Assembly: GCA_013696785.1 (NCBI GenBank)
Contig: JACCXW010000174.1
Location: 1-6,363 of the forward strand
Length of the DNA: 6,363 nucleotides
DNA from: Geodermatophilaceae bacterium
Lineage (GTDB): Bacteria > Actinomycetota > Actinomycetes > Mycobacteriales > Geodermatophilaceae
Direction of reading: 5' to 3'
Below, piece by piece: positions 1 through 6,103 of this stretch. The position numbers were made by a program, and so were the translations under genes. Positions within the stretch are counted from its first letter, which is position 1. Every line of letters begins with the position of its first letter. The notes below the pieces were generated by a model. The model was given only the letters and a program-made list of their open reading frames with translations, was not told the DNA's origin and did not search any database.

Positions 1-219
1 CCACCGAACAAAGATAACTTATATAGAAACAACCAGCTCATCGCCGATGTCGTCCGGGGCCGGCTGGTGGCGATGCCGCGAGGCGTCATGGCCGCAGCCG
101 CGGTGATGCAGGGTTCCCGGGGCGGTGTCGATCTCCCGCAGCGCGACATCACCAGGGTCAAGAACCATCTCGCGAAGTACTACGCGAAGATGGGCGAGAC
201 CGCTCCCTGGGAGCGGTAG
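1..219 (+). CDS. C-terminal fragment of a phage head-maturation protease-like protein (5' end outside window)
   Basis: An open frame enters at base 1 and stops at TAG 217-219, giving 72 residues with no N-terminus. The stretch from about residue 13 reads LIADVVRGRLVAMPRGVMAA, then MQGSRGGVDLP, and it ends HLAKYYAKMGETAPWER. From memory, this pattern (a residual 'IADVV-GKL-A-PR' strand, an alanine-rich helix, 'ARGGVDIP', then a 'HLARYYAKMG' helix) occurs at the C-terminus of tailed-phage prohead serine proteases (HK97 or XkdF type), which process capsid proteins during head assembly. The catalytic part would lie to the left of the window, so activity cannot be judged. No portal, capsid or other phage gene follows; the next gene is a chromosomal-type transporter on the other strand. 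This suggests a prophage edge or a remnant. The first dozen codons are much richer in A/T than the rest. The family call is from pattern memory and is only moderately sure; the frame itself is well supported. Confidence 0.55.
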   Translation, partial: PPNKDNLYRNNQLIADVVRGRLVAMPRGVMAAAAVMQGSRGGVDLPQRDITRVKNHLAKYYAKMGETAPWER

Positions 220-1132
220 CCGGCCGCGGCGTGCGGACCGCGAGGGCTACGCCGACGGCGGTGACGAGGATTCCGACGATCGACAGGGCTGCGAGTTCCT
301 CGCCGAAGACGAGGTACGCCTCGACCGCGGTGGCCGGCGGCACGAGATAGAACAGCGTGGACACCCCGGAGGCGCTGCCGCGGCGGAGCAGGAGGAGCAG
401 CAGCAGGACCGCGCCGAGCGACAGCACCAACACCAACCAGACCATCGCCAGGACGAACCGTGCGGTCCATTGGATCGTCATCGTCTCGGTGCCGACGGCG
501 GCCACGAGCAGGACGAGACTGGCCGCGGCGTACTGAACGGCGGTTCCGGTCAGCAACGGGATCCCGTCGCCGTGGCGCTTCTGATGCAGCGTGCCGAGCG
601 TGCCGCCGGTCAAAGCGATCAGGCAGGCCACGACCCCGGCGACGGTCAGACCGCCGGACAGTCCAGTCGCAGCCAGTCCAGTAGCCGCCAGACCAGGAGC
701 GACGACGAGCCCGACGCCGCCGACGCCGAGGATCAGACCGAGCCACTGGACCGCCGCCACCCGCTCGCCGAGCAATGCCCCAGCGAGGGCTGAGACGAGT
801 ACTGGCTGCAGGCTCACCACCACCGCCGCGACACCGGCCGGTACGCCGTGGTCGATGCCCCAGAAGACACCGCCGAGGTAGGCCGAGTGCAGCAGCACAC
901 CGCTGACGGCCGACCGTCCGTACTGGCCCTTCGTTCGTGGGGCGGCTGATCTGGTCAGCACAGCGAGGGCACTCAGCAGGACGGCTGCGATCGCGAGTCG
1001 AAGTGCGAGCAGGGTGAACGGCTCGGCGTAGGGCAGGCCGTACTTGGCGCCGATGAAACCGGTGCTCCACAGCAGCACGAACACCGCCGGTGCACTGCTG
1101 GTCCCCATCCGGGCAACCGACGGCCGAGGCAT
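158..1132 (-). CDS. EamA/DMT-family inner-membrane transporter
   Basis: This is a 324-residue protein of the drug/metabolite transporter superfamily. These are 10-TM permeases built from two tandem five-helix EamA units that move small metabolites across the cytoplasmic membrane; the substrate cannot be told from sequence. The first helix carries the typical LLWSTGFIGAKYGLPYAEP (about residues 20-38). The first unit ends in the family signature VVVSLQPVLVSALAG...LGER (about 104-124), and the second carries STLFYLVPPATAVEAYLVFGEE (about 258-279). Hydrophobic helices fill residues 11-300; the positive DMT signature HQKRHGD lies after helix 6. The last 24 residues are a hydrophilic Arg/Ser tail, most of it antisense to the phage-like frame ending at 219. 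The frame is open upstream to an ATG at 1249, but residues from there are polar and unlike the family. ATG 1132 or ATG 1108 put the start 8-16 residues before helix 1. Neither has a clear ribosome-binding site. The family is confident, the start less so. Confidence 0.88.
   Translation of the reverse strand: MPRPSVARMGTSSAPAVFVLLWSTGFIGAKYGLPYAEPFTLLALRLAIAAVLLSALAVLTRSAAPRTKGQYGRSAVSGVLLHSAYLGGVFWGIDHGVPAGVAAVVVSLQPVLVSALAGALLGERVAAVQWLGLILGVGGVGLVVAPGLAATGLAATGLSGGLTVAGVVACLIALTGGTLGTLHQKRHGDGIPLLTGTAVQYAAASLVLLVAAVGTETMTIQWTARFVLAMVWLVLVLSLGAVLLLLLLLRRGSASGVSTLFYLVPPATAVEAYLVFGEELAALSIVGILVTAVGVALAVRTPRPATAPRERSRPSSRSTSRDGS
662..691 (-). repeat. 15-bp tandem duplication inside the transporter gene
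   Basis: Two adjacent 15-base units, 662-676 and 677-691, match at 13 of 15 positions and encode GLAAT-GLAAT in the transporter. They lie in the linker between the two EamA halves, where extra residues should be tolerated. The length keeps the frame. This looks like a small in-frame slippage duplication. Confidence 0.55.
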
Positions 1133-1198
1133 GCCGCAGTGCACCACACCGAACACGCCGTATTCGCCACTGCCAGCGGACTCCCTGTCGCGATCACT

Positions 1199-1227
1199 GA
1201 ACGTTGTCGGGCCGTGACTCGTAATCT
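1199..1227 (+). promoter_or_regulatory. Candidate promoter for the secreted beta-helix gene
   Basis: The 133-base divergent gap 1133-1265 must hold promoters for both flanking genes. The best -10-like hexamer on the + strand is TAATCT at 1222-1227, which would give a leader of about 30 bases before the ATG at 1266. A GAAC at 1199-1202 followed after 17 bases by CGT at 1220-1222 also resembles the spacing of ECF-sigma promoters of actinobacteria (GGAAC-N16/17-CGTT), but both boxes are incomplete. No convincing -35 TTGACA is present at normal spacing. No promoter was identified for the leftward transporter. This is a weak call from motif inspection only. Confidence 0.22.
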
Positions 1228-1255
1228 CCGGCGACACTCCACCACCCACTGCACC

Positions 1256-1260
1256 GGGAG
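1256..1260 (+). promoter_or_regulatory. Ribosome-binding site of the beta-helix gene
   Basis: GGGAG lies five bases upstream of the ATG at 1266, matching the anti-Shine-Dalgarno end of 16S rRNA. It fixes the start of the secreted protein, which then opens directly with a signal peptide. Confidence 0.7.
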
Positions 1261-1265
1261 CTCAC

Positions 1266-3482
1266 ATGCGGTTACGGACCATCACGACTGCGGCGCTGGG
1301 CGGGCTGGCGCTCAGCCTGCTCGGCGCACCGCCCGCCTGGGCGGCCTCGTTCCAGGTCAACACGGCGTCGGACACCGTGGACGCGTCCATCGGCGACGGC
1401 ACCTGCGCTGATTCCAACGGACGCTGCTCGCTGCGCGCGGCTGTACAGGAAGCCAACGCCGCCGGCGGAGCGGACACGATCCGACTCGCCGCCCGGGCCA
1501 CATACACACTGAGCATCGCCGGTGCCAGCGAGGACGGTGCCGCAACCGGCGACCTCGACGCGACGTCCACGATCACGATCCAAGGCCGGGGTTCCACGGT
1601 CGACGCGGCCGGGCTCGACCGCGCCTTCGACGCGCTCGCGGCAAACCTGACCGTTGACGGCCTGACCGTCATCGGGGGAGCGCCGCCGGAGACGCAGAGC
1701 GGCGGCGGCTACCGCAGCACCGGCACCCTGGTCATCAGCAACAGCCAGATCAACGGCAACACGGTCTTCGGGGCCGGCGCGAGCGGTGGCGGGATCATCA
1801 ACGACGCCGGCACCCTCCGCCTGTCGAACAGCGGGCTGGACGCAAACGCCGCGACACGGGCAGGTGGCGCCATCGAGGCCAACCTCGGTACGACCTCGCT
1901 CGACCGGGTCAGTCTGAGCAACAACGCGACCGGGCCCACGCCCGGCAACGGTGGCGGTCTGCACCTGACCGGCACCGGCTCGGTGTCGGTGACGAACAGC
2001 GCCGTGACCGGCAACACGGCCACCGAAGAGGGTGGCGGGCTGTGGAACTCCTCCACCGGCACCTTCTCGGTGTCGGGAACCGAGGTTTCCGGCAACACCG
2101 CGAGCGGCCCCGCGGCCGACCAGGGCGGTGGCGGCCTGTTCAGCGACGGCGGTTCGCTGTCGGTCTTCGACGTCGACATCACCGGGAACAGCGCCGACGG
2201 TTTGTCCGGCTCCGGTGGCGGCATCCTGAACAACCTCGGCGTCCTGACCGTCGAGCGCAGCTCGATCCGTGACAACGACGCCCAGCGCGCCGGTGGCGGC
2301 ATCGAGGTCAACGCCGGGACCACTACCGGCGGCGTGGTGACCACGTCGGTCCGCCTCTCGACTCTGGACGGCAACTCCACCGGGGCGAACCCGGGCAACG
2401 GCGGCGGGCTGCACCTCACCGGCGCCGGCCAGGTCAGCTTCGCTCGAAGCTACGTGCAGAACAACACCGCGTCCGCTGAGGGCGGCGGGATCTGGAACTC
2501 CGCGACCGGTACGACGACCGTCTCCCAGACTGTGGTCGTCGGTAACACCGCCAGCGGCCCGCTGGCCGACCAGGGCGGCGGCGGCCTGTTCAGCGACGGT
2601 GGCTCGTTGACCGTGCGCGGCTCCAGCGTCCGCGGCAACGTGGCCGACGGCCTGTCCGGCTCCGGCGGCGGCATCCTGAACAACCTGGGCACGCTGTCGG
2701 TGGATGACACCCTGATCGGCACCAACAGCGCGCAGCGCGCCGGCGGCGGCATCGAGGCCAACGTCGGTACGACGACGGTGTCCGGCTCCAACCTGTCGGG
2801 CAACACCGCCGGCCCGAACCCGGGCAACGGCGGCGGGCTGCACCTGACCGGTGCCGGGTCCGTCGAGGTGACCGACACGGTGGTCGCTCGCAACGACGCC
2901 ACCGACGAGGGTGGTGGGCTGTGGAACTCCGCGACCGGCACCATGACGGTCTCGCGCAGCACCGTGGTTGACAACCGGGCCGATGGCGATGACGCAGACC
3001 AGGGCGGTGGCGGGCTGTTCAACGACGGCGGTTCGCTGACGGTGAGCGGTTCGCGGCTCGAGGGCAACATCGCCACCGGGGTCTCCGGATCCGGCGGCGG
3101 CATCCTGAACAACCTCGGGACGCTGTCGGTGAGCGACACGGTGCTCGACGACAACAGTTCCACCCGCGCGGGTGGCGGGATCGAGGCCAACGGGGGGACC
3201 ACCGATCTCAGCGAAGTCCGGTTGTCGAGCAACAGCACCGGCTTCAACCCGGGTAACGGTGGCGGTCTGCACCTGACCGGCGCCGGCACCGTCACCATCG
3301 ACGCCAGCCGGGTCACGGAGAACATCGCCTCCAGCGAGGGTGGCGGCCTGTGGAACTCCGACACCGGCACGATGACCGTGACGAACACGGCAATCAAGGG
3401 CAACGCCGCACCGGTCGGACCGCAGGTCTTCAACGACGGCGGCACCTTCACGATCGACGGTCAGCCGGTACCAGTCGGCTAG
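1266..3482 (+). CDS. Secreted right-handed beta-helix repeat protein with CSLREA-type N-terminal domain
   Basis: This 738-residue protein is predicted to be exported and to act outside the cell. Residues 1-26 form a Sec signal peptide: MRLRT, a hydrophobic core, and a probable cut after PPAWA (AWA|AS). Residues 27-65 match the CSLREA type, with CSLRAAVQEANA at 54-65. C47 and C54 are the only cysteines, so they may pair in a disulfide capping the helix. From about residue 145 to the end, some 21 coils of the form GGG(I/L)-N-GTLTV-S-GN follow, the polymorphic-outer-membrane-protein-like or parallel beta-helix pattern. They are ordered as four copies of a five-coil super-repeat. Gly, Asn, Ser and Thr dominate and only one lysine (in AIKGN near the end) is seen. 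There is no LPXTG, no C-terminal membrane helix and no catalytic motif that I recognise. Adhesion, surface or polysaccharide-related roles are guesses. A good ribosome-binding site precedes it and a strong hairpin follows, so it is probably transcribed alone. Confidence 0.9.
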   Translation: MRLRTITTAALGGLALSLLGAPPAWAASFQVNTASDTVDASIGDGTCADSNGRCSLRAAVQEANAAGGADTIRLAARATYTLSIAGASEDGAATGDLDATSTITIQGRGSTVDAAGLDRAFDALAANLTVDGLTVIGGAPPETQSGGGYRSTGTLVISNSQINGNTVFGAGASGGGIINDAGTLRLSNSGLDANAATRAGGAIEANLGTTSLDRVSLSNNATGPTPGNGGGLHLTGTGSVSVTNSAVTGNTATEEGGGLWNSSTGTFSVSGTEVSGNTASGPAADQGGGGLFSDGGSLSVFDVDITGNSADGLSGSGGGILNNLGVLTVERSSIRDNDAQRAGGGIEVNAGTTTGGVVTTSVRLSTLDGNSTGANPGNGGGLHLTGAGQVSFARSYVQNNTASAEGGGIWNSATGTTTVSQTVVVGNTASGPLADQGGGGLFSDGGSLTVRGSSVRGNVADGLSGSGGGILNNLGTLSVDDTLIGTNSAQRAGGGIEANVGTTTVSGSNLSGNTAGPNPGNGGGLHLTGAGSVEVTDTVVARNDATDEGGGLWNSATGTMTVSRSTVVDNRADGDDADQGGGGLFNDGGSLTVSGSRLEGNIATGVSGSGGGILNNLGTLSVSDTVLDDNSSTRAGGGIEANGGTTDLSEVRLSSNSTGFNPGNGGGLHLTGAGTVTIDASRVTENIASSEGGGLWNSDTGTMTVTNTAIKGNAAPVGPQVFNDGGTFTIDGQPVPVG
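1782..3479 (+). repeat. Four tandem copies of a 143-residue (429-bp) five-coil super-repeat
   Basis: Aligning on the recurring coil SGSGGGILNNLG gives unit starts at 1782, 2211, 2661 and 3090 (residues 173, 316, 466, 609). Unit lengths are 429, 450, 429 and 390 bases. Each unit has five coils in fixed order: (A) GSGGGILNNLGTLSV; (B) RAGGGIEANxGTT; (C) PGNGGGLHLTGAGxV; (D) EGGGLWNSATGTMTV; (E) ADQGGGGLFSDGGSLTV. Unit 2 has a 21-base insertion in coil B. Unit 4 ends with a degenerate coil E (VFNDGGTFTIDGQPV) just before the stop. Unit 1 is the most diverged in coil A (GGGIINDAGTLRL). The pattern points to growth by duplication of a whole five-coil block. Confidence 0.88.
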
Positions 3483-3500
3483 CCCGCAAGGAGCCGAAGC

Positions 3501-3548
3501 TGAGCGCAGAGACAGCGTGTCACTATTGGCACGCTGTCTCTGCGCTTA
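3501..3548. terminator. Strong inverted repeat, probable bidirectional terminator
   Basis: The arm AGCGCAGAGACAGCGTG at 3503-3519 is perfectly complementary to 3530-3546. Inside it, U3520-G3529 and C3521-G3528 can extend the stem, leaving the six-base loop ACTATT. Outside, a G-T and a T-A pair can form. The hairpin starts 20 bases after the TAG of the beta-helix gene and 40 bases beyond the stop of the convergent gene at 3587, so it can serve both. No U-tract follows on either strand, which is common for terminators of high-GC actinobacteria. Confidence 0.8.
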
Positions 3549-3586
3549 CGCCGGTTCTCCCCCTGGGGCCGGGGTGGTGCGACCGG

Positions 3587-4111
3587 TTAGGTTGTTTGCT
3601 CCTCGGCCACGTCGCAGAGGTCGACGTCGAGCAGCGGATGCGGACCGACCACCCTGACGATGTCGGCCGCGAGCGAGGTGCCACCGGGCATCGAGTCACC
3701 GGCGGTGCCGAAGAGATGCTTGATGATGAGCACGCCGGCCGTTACGTAGAGAGTTTTTCCGTCGGCATCCCGGACGACGTCCGTTCCGGTTCCGGTTTGG
3801 GTGAACAGATGCACGGGACCGATCAAGCCTTCCTCGGGGATCACCGCGGGCGGCACCTGCGACTTGGGCACCCTGTCCGCGGAGGTCTCCTCCACCACGT
3901 ATCGACCACGGATCTGCAGAAGCACGTCACCCGACGAGTCCTCCTTCCACACTTCCTCGAACTGGTAGGAGTCCTTGAAGAGGAACGCCTGGCCACCGGA
4001 TAGGGGGACCCTCCGTTCCGAGTACACGCCGCTATCGGCAGGATCACCCCGAGTACCGGCCGTAGCCGAACCGGCGACGTGGCCGTGGCCAAGATCGGTG
4101 GCACCTACCAT
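3587..4111 (-). CDS. Hypothetical protein, family not recognised
   Basis: This is an open frame of 174 codons ending in TAA (3587-3589). From about residue 38 the product looks like a real folded protein: alternating hydrophobic and charged segments such as AFLFKDSYQFEEVWKED and DVLLQIRGRYVVEE, then KTLYVTAGVLIIKHLFG, with third positions mostly G or C. No signal peptide, membrane helix or known motif is visible; the single cysteine is near the C-terminus (LCDVAEE). The first 28 residues are Gly/Ala/Thr-rich and may not be translated. ATG 4111 lacks a ribosome-binding site and lies only nine bases from the divergent helicase ATG. GTG 4027 is an alternative start, also without a clear site. 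A CGGAGGG stretch on the minus strand just downstream of that GTG has no start codon behind it in frame, so the gene could also be a truncated 3' part of a longer one. It converges with the beta-helix gene on a shared hairpin. Confidence 0.55.
   Translation of the reverse strand: MVGATDLGHGHVAGSATAGTRGDPADSGVYSERRVPLSGGQAFLFKDSYQFEEVWKEDSSGDVLLQIRGRYVVEETSADRVPKSQVPPAVIPEEGLIGPVHLFTQTGTGTDVVRDADGKTLYVTAGVLIIKHLFGTAGDSMPGGTSLAADIVRVVGPHPLLDVDLCDVAEEQTT
4106..4111 (+). promoter_or_regulatory. Candidate -10 element for leaderless helicase transcription
   Basis: TACCAT fits the actinobacterial -10 consensus TANNNT and ends nine bases before ATG 4121. That distance would put the transcript start at or within a couple of bases of the start codon, the arrangement of leaderless mRNAs, which are common in actinobacteria. 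GGGG at 4113-4116 could instead act as a weak ribosome-binding site. No clear -35 box is seen. The reverse complement of this hexamer is the ATGGTA that opens the divergent unknown frame. Confidence 0.35.
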
Positions 4112-4120
4112 CGGGGCGCC

Positions 4121-6103
4121 ATGACCCTCACCGACCTGCTTCCGGACAGCGCCGACCCCGACGCGCTGTTCGACGTGTTCAGCGGCTGGGTCGCCGAGCG
4201 GGGATTCGAGCTGTACCCCGCGCAGACCGAGGCGCTGATCGAGGTCGTCTCAGGCTCCAACGTCATCCTCAGTACGCCGACCGGCTCGGGCAAGAGCCTG
4301 GTCGCGGTCGGAGCGCACCTGACCGCACTCGCCCGCGGCGTCCGCAGCTTCTACACCGCGCCGATCAAGGCGCTCGTGTCGGAGAAGTTCTTCTCCCTCG
4401 TCGAGATCTTCGGCGCCGACACCGTCGGCATGATGACCGGCGACGCGGCCGTGAACGCCGACGCTCCGATCATCTGCTGTACGGCGGAGATCCTTGCCAA
4501 CATCGCCCTGCGGGAGGGGGCCGAGGCGCGGATCGGCCAGGTCATCATGGACGAGTTCCACTTCTACGCCGAGCCTGACCGCGGCTGGGCCTGGCAGGTG
4601 CCGCTGCTGGAGCTGCCGCGGGCGCAGTTCGTGCTGATGTCAGCGACGCTCGGCGACGTCACGCATTTCGAGCAGGACATGGTCCGGCGTACCGGTCGGC
4701 CCACCGCAGTGGTCACCTCCGTCGCGCGCCCGGTTCCGCTGCACTACGAGTACGTCGAGACCCCCCTGCACGAAACGATCGCCGATCTGCTCAGCACTCA
4801 CCAGGCGCCGATCTATGTCGTGCACTTCACCCAGGCCTCGGCGATCGAGCGCGCGCAGGCACTGATGAGCGTGAACGTCTGCACCCGCGCGGAGAAGGAC
4901 GCGATCGCCGAGCTGATCGGCGGTTTCCGGTTCACCGCCGGCTTCGGCAAGACCCTGTCGCGGCTTGTGCGACACGGCATCGGCGTACATCACGCCGGGA
5001 TGCTGCCCAAGTACCGCCGGCTCGTCGAGTTGCTCACCCAGGCCGGCCTGCTCAAGGTCATCTGCGGCACGGACACCCTCGGCGTCGGGATCAACGTCCC
5101 GATCCGCACGGTGCTGTTCACCGGCCTGAGCAAGTACGACGGCGTACGCACCCGGCTGCTCAAGGCCCGCGAGTTCCACCAGATCGCCGGCCGAGCCGGG
5201 CGGGCCGGCTTCGACGTGGCCGGGACCGTCGTCGTACAGGCCCCCGATCACGTGGTGGACAACGCCCGCGCCCTGCTCAAAGCCGGGGACGATCCGAAGA
5301 AGCGCCGCAAGGTCGTCCGCAAGAAGCCGCCCGAGGGATCGGTCGGCTACGGGCGCCCCACGTTCGAGCGGCTCATCGCTGCCGAGCCTGAGCCGCTGAC
5401 GTCGAGCTTCGCGGTGACCCACTCGATGCTGCTGAACGTCATCGGCCGCCCTGGTGACGCGTTCGGCGCCGTCCGCCGGTTGCTCACCGACAACCACGAG
5501 CCACGCCCGGCCCAGCTGCGCCACATCCGCCGGGCGATCGCGATCTATCGTGCGCTGCTGGCCGCGAACGTCATCGAGCGGCTGGACCTGCCGGACGACG
5601 AGGGCCGGACGGTCCGGCTCACCGTCGACCTGCAGGCGGACTTCGCGCTGAACCAGCCGCTGTCCCTGCTCGCGCTGGCCTCCATCGACCTGCTGGACCG
5701 GGAGACACCGACGTACGCCCTCGACGTCCTGTCGGTGATCGAGGCGACGCTGGAGAACCCGCGTCAGTTGCTGTCAGCACAGCTGTCGAAGGCCAAGGGG
5801 GAGGCCGTGGCGGCGATGAAGGCCGAGGGCATCGAGTACGACGAGCGGATGGAACTGCTTGAGGAATTCAGCTACCCGAAGCCGCTGGCTGAGCTGCTGG
5901 CGGCGGCGTACGAGATGTATCGCCGCGGGCACCCGTGGGTGGCCGACTACGAAGTCTCGCCGAAGTCGGTGGCGCGGGACATGTACGAGCGGGCCATGAC
6001 GTTCGTCGACTACGTCGGCTTCTACGGGTTGGCGCGTTCTGAGGGGCTGGTGCTGCGCTACCTCGCCGACAGCTATAAGGCGCTGCGGCAGACCGTGCCG
6101 TAG
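4121..6103 (+). CDS. DExH-box superfamily 2 helicase (Ski2-like) with DUF3516-type C-terminal region, ended by an internal TAG
   Basis: The frame encodes 660 residues before TAG 6101-6103. It is an ATP-driven nucleic-acid helicase, presumably cytoplasmic. Helicase motifs appear in order: a Q-like FELYPAQTEAL (29-39); motif I TPTGSGKS (52-59), the ATP-binding loop; Ia FYTAPIKALVSEKFF (77-91); motif II DEFH (144-147), the Mg/ATP-hydrolysis box; motif III SAT (174-176); HHAGMLPKYRR (290-300), typical of Ski2-like enzymes; motif V GTDTLGVGINVP (316-327); motif VI HQIAGRAGRAG (353-363). A basic segment (KKRRKVVRKK, 393-402) follows, then a long helical region that I match from memory to DUF3516, found after such helicases in actinobacteria. 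The role is unknown; RNA processing or DNA repair are both possible. ATG 4121 is preferred over the in-frame GTG 4079, whose extra 14 residues look non-conserved. All helicase motifs are intact, but the family region continues past the stop, so the product is likely truncated by about 86 residues or more. Confidence 0.88.
   Translation: MTLTDLLPDSADPDALFDVFSGWVAERGFELYPAQTEALIEVVSGSNVILSTPTGSGKSLVAVGAHLTALARGVRSFYTAPIKALVSEKFFSLVEIFGADTVGMMTGDAAVNADAPIICCTAEILANIALREGAEARIGQVIMDEFHFYAEPDRGWAWQVPLLELPRAQFVLMSATLGDVTHFEQDMVRRTGRPTAVVTSVARPVPLHYEYVETPLHETIADLLSTHQAPIYVVHFTQASAIERAQALMSVNVCTRAEKDAIAELIGGFRFTAGFGKTLSRLVRHGIGVHHAGMLPKYRRLVELLTQAGLLKVICGTDTLGVGINVPIRTVLFTGLSKYDGVRTRLLKAREFHQIAGRAGRAGFDVAGTVVVQAPDHVVDNARALLKAGDDPKKRRKVVRKKPPEGSVGYGRPTFERLIAAEPEPLTSSFAVTHSMLLNVIGRPGDAFGAVRRLLTDNHEPRPAQLRHIRRAIAIYRALLAANVIERLDLPDDEGRTVRLTVDLQADFALNQPLSLLALASIDLLDRETPTYALDVLSVIEATLENPRQLLSAQLSKAKGEAVAAMKAEGIEYDERMELLEEFSYPKPLAELLAAAYEMYRRGHPWVADYEVSPKSVARDMYERAMTFVDYVGFYGLARSEGLVLRYLADSYKALRQTVP

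Noticed and set aside
125..793. A 222-codon rightward open frame opposite the transporter
   Set aside because: Its product is a low-complexity Arg/Gln/Asp/Glu/His-rich chain without hydrophobic core, as expected from the antisense of a membrane protein; the transporter frame has clear family motifs.
1204..1227. TTGTCG and TAATCT as a -35/-10 pair
   Set aside because: Only 12 bases separate them, too short for a standard promoter; the -10-like box is kept only as a weak candidate.
1133..1249. N-terminal extension of the transporter to ATG 1249
   Set aside because: The added 39 residues are polar and unlike the family, whose members begin shortly before the first helix; it would also consume nearly the whole divergent promoter region.
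1272..3272. A 666-codon leftward open frame opposite the beta-helix gene
   Set aside because: It is a shadow of the repeat gene: composition follows from complementing Gly/Asn/Thr-rich codons, it has no ribosome-binding site, and the + strand has a signal peptide, a family motif and a regular repeat.
1782..3479. Regular repeats considered as a CRISPR array or non-coding satellite
   Set aside because: The repeats stay in one reading frame with codon-level variation and encode a coherent beta-helix; there are no short identical repeats with unique spacers.
3550..3586. A second G/C-rich hairpin (CCGGT...ACCGG) after the first terminator
   Set aside because: The stem is only five pairs with a large irregular interior, expected by chance at this base composition.
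4079..4120. Upstream GTG start for the helicase
   Set aside because: No ribosome-binding site is seen before 4079, and the extra 14 residues add nothing family-like; ATG 4121 has a fitting -10 element or GGGG just upstream.
4640..5524. A 294-codon leftward open frame inside the helicase gene
   Set aside because: It lies fully antisense to conserved helicase motifs and has no family resemblance; high G/C content makes such frames common.
6101..6103. Programmed amino-acid insertion at TAG (pyrrolysine-type or a reassigned code)
   Set aside because: TAG ends two other frames in this window, no pyl genes or recoding structure can be seen, and a simple nonsense change or sequence error explains it more easily.
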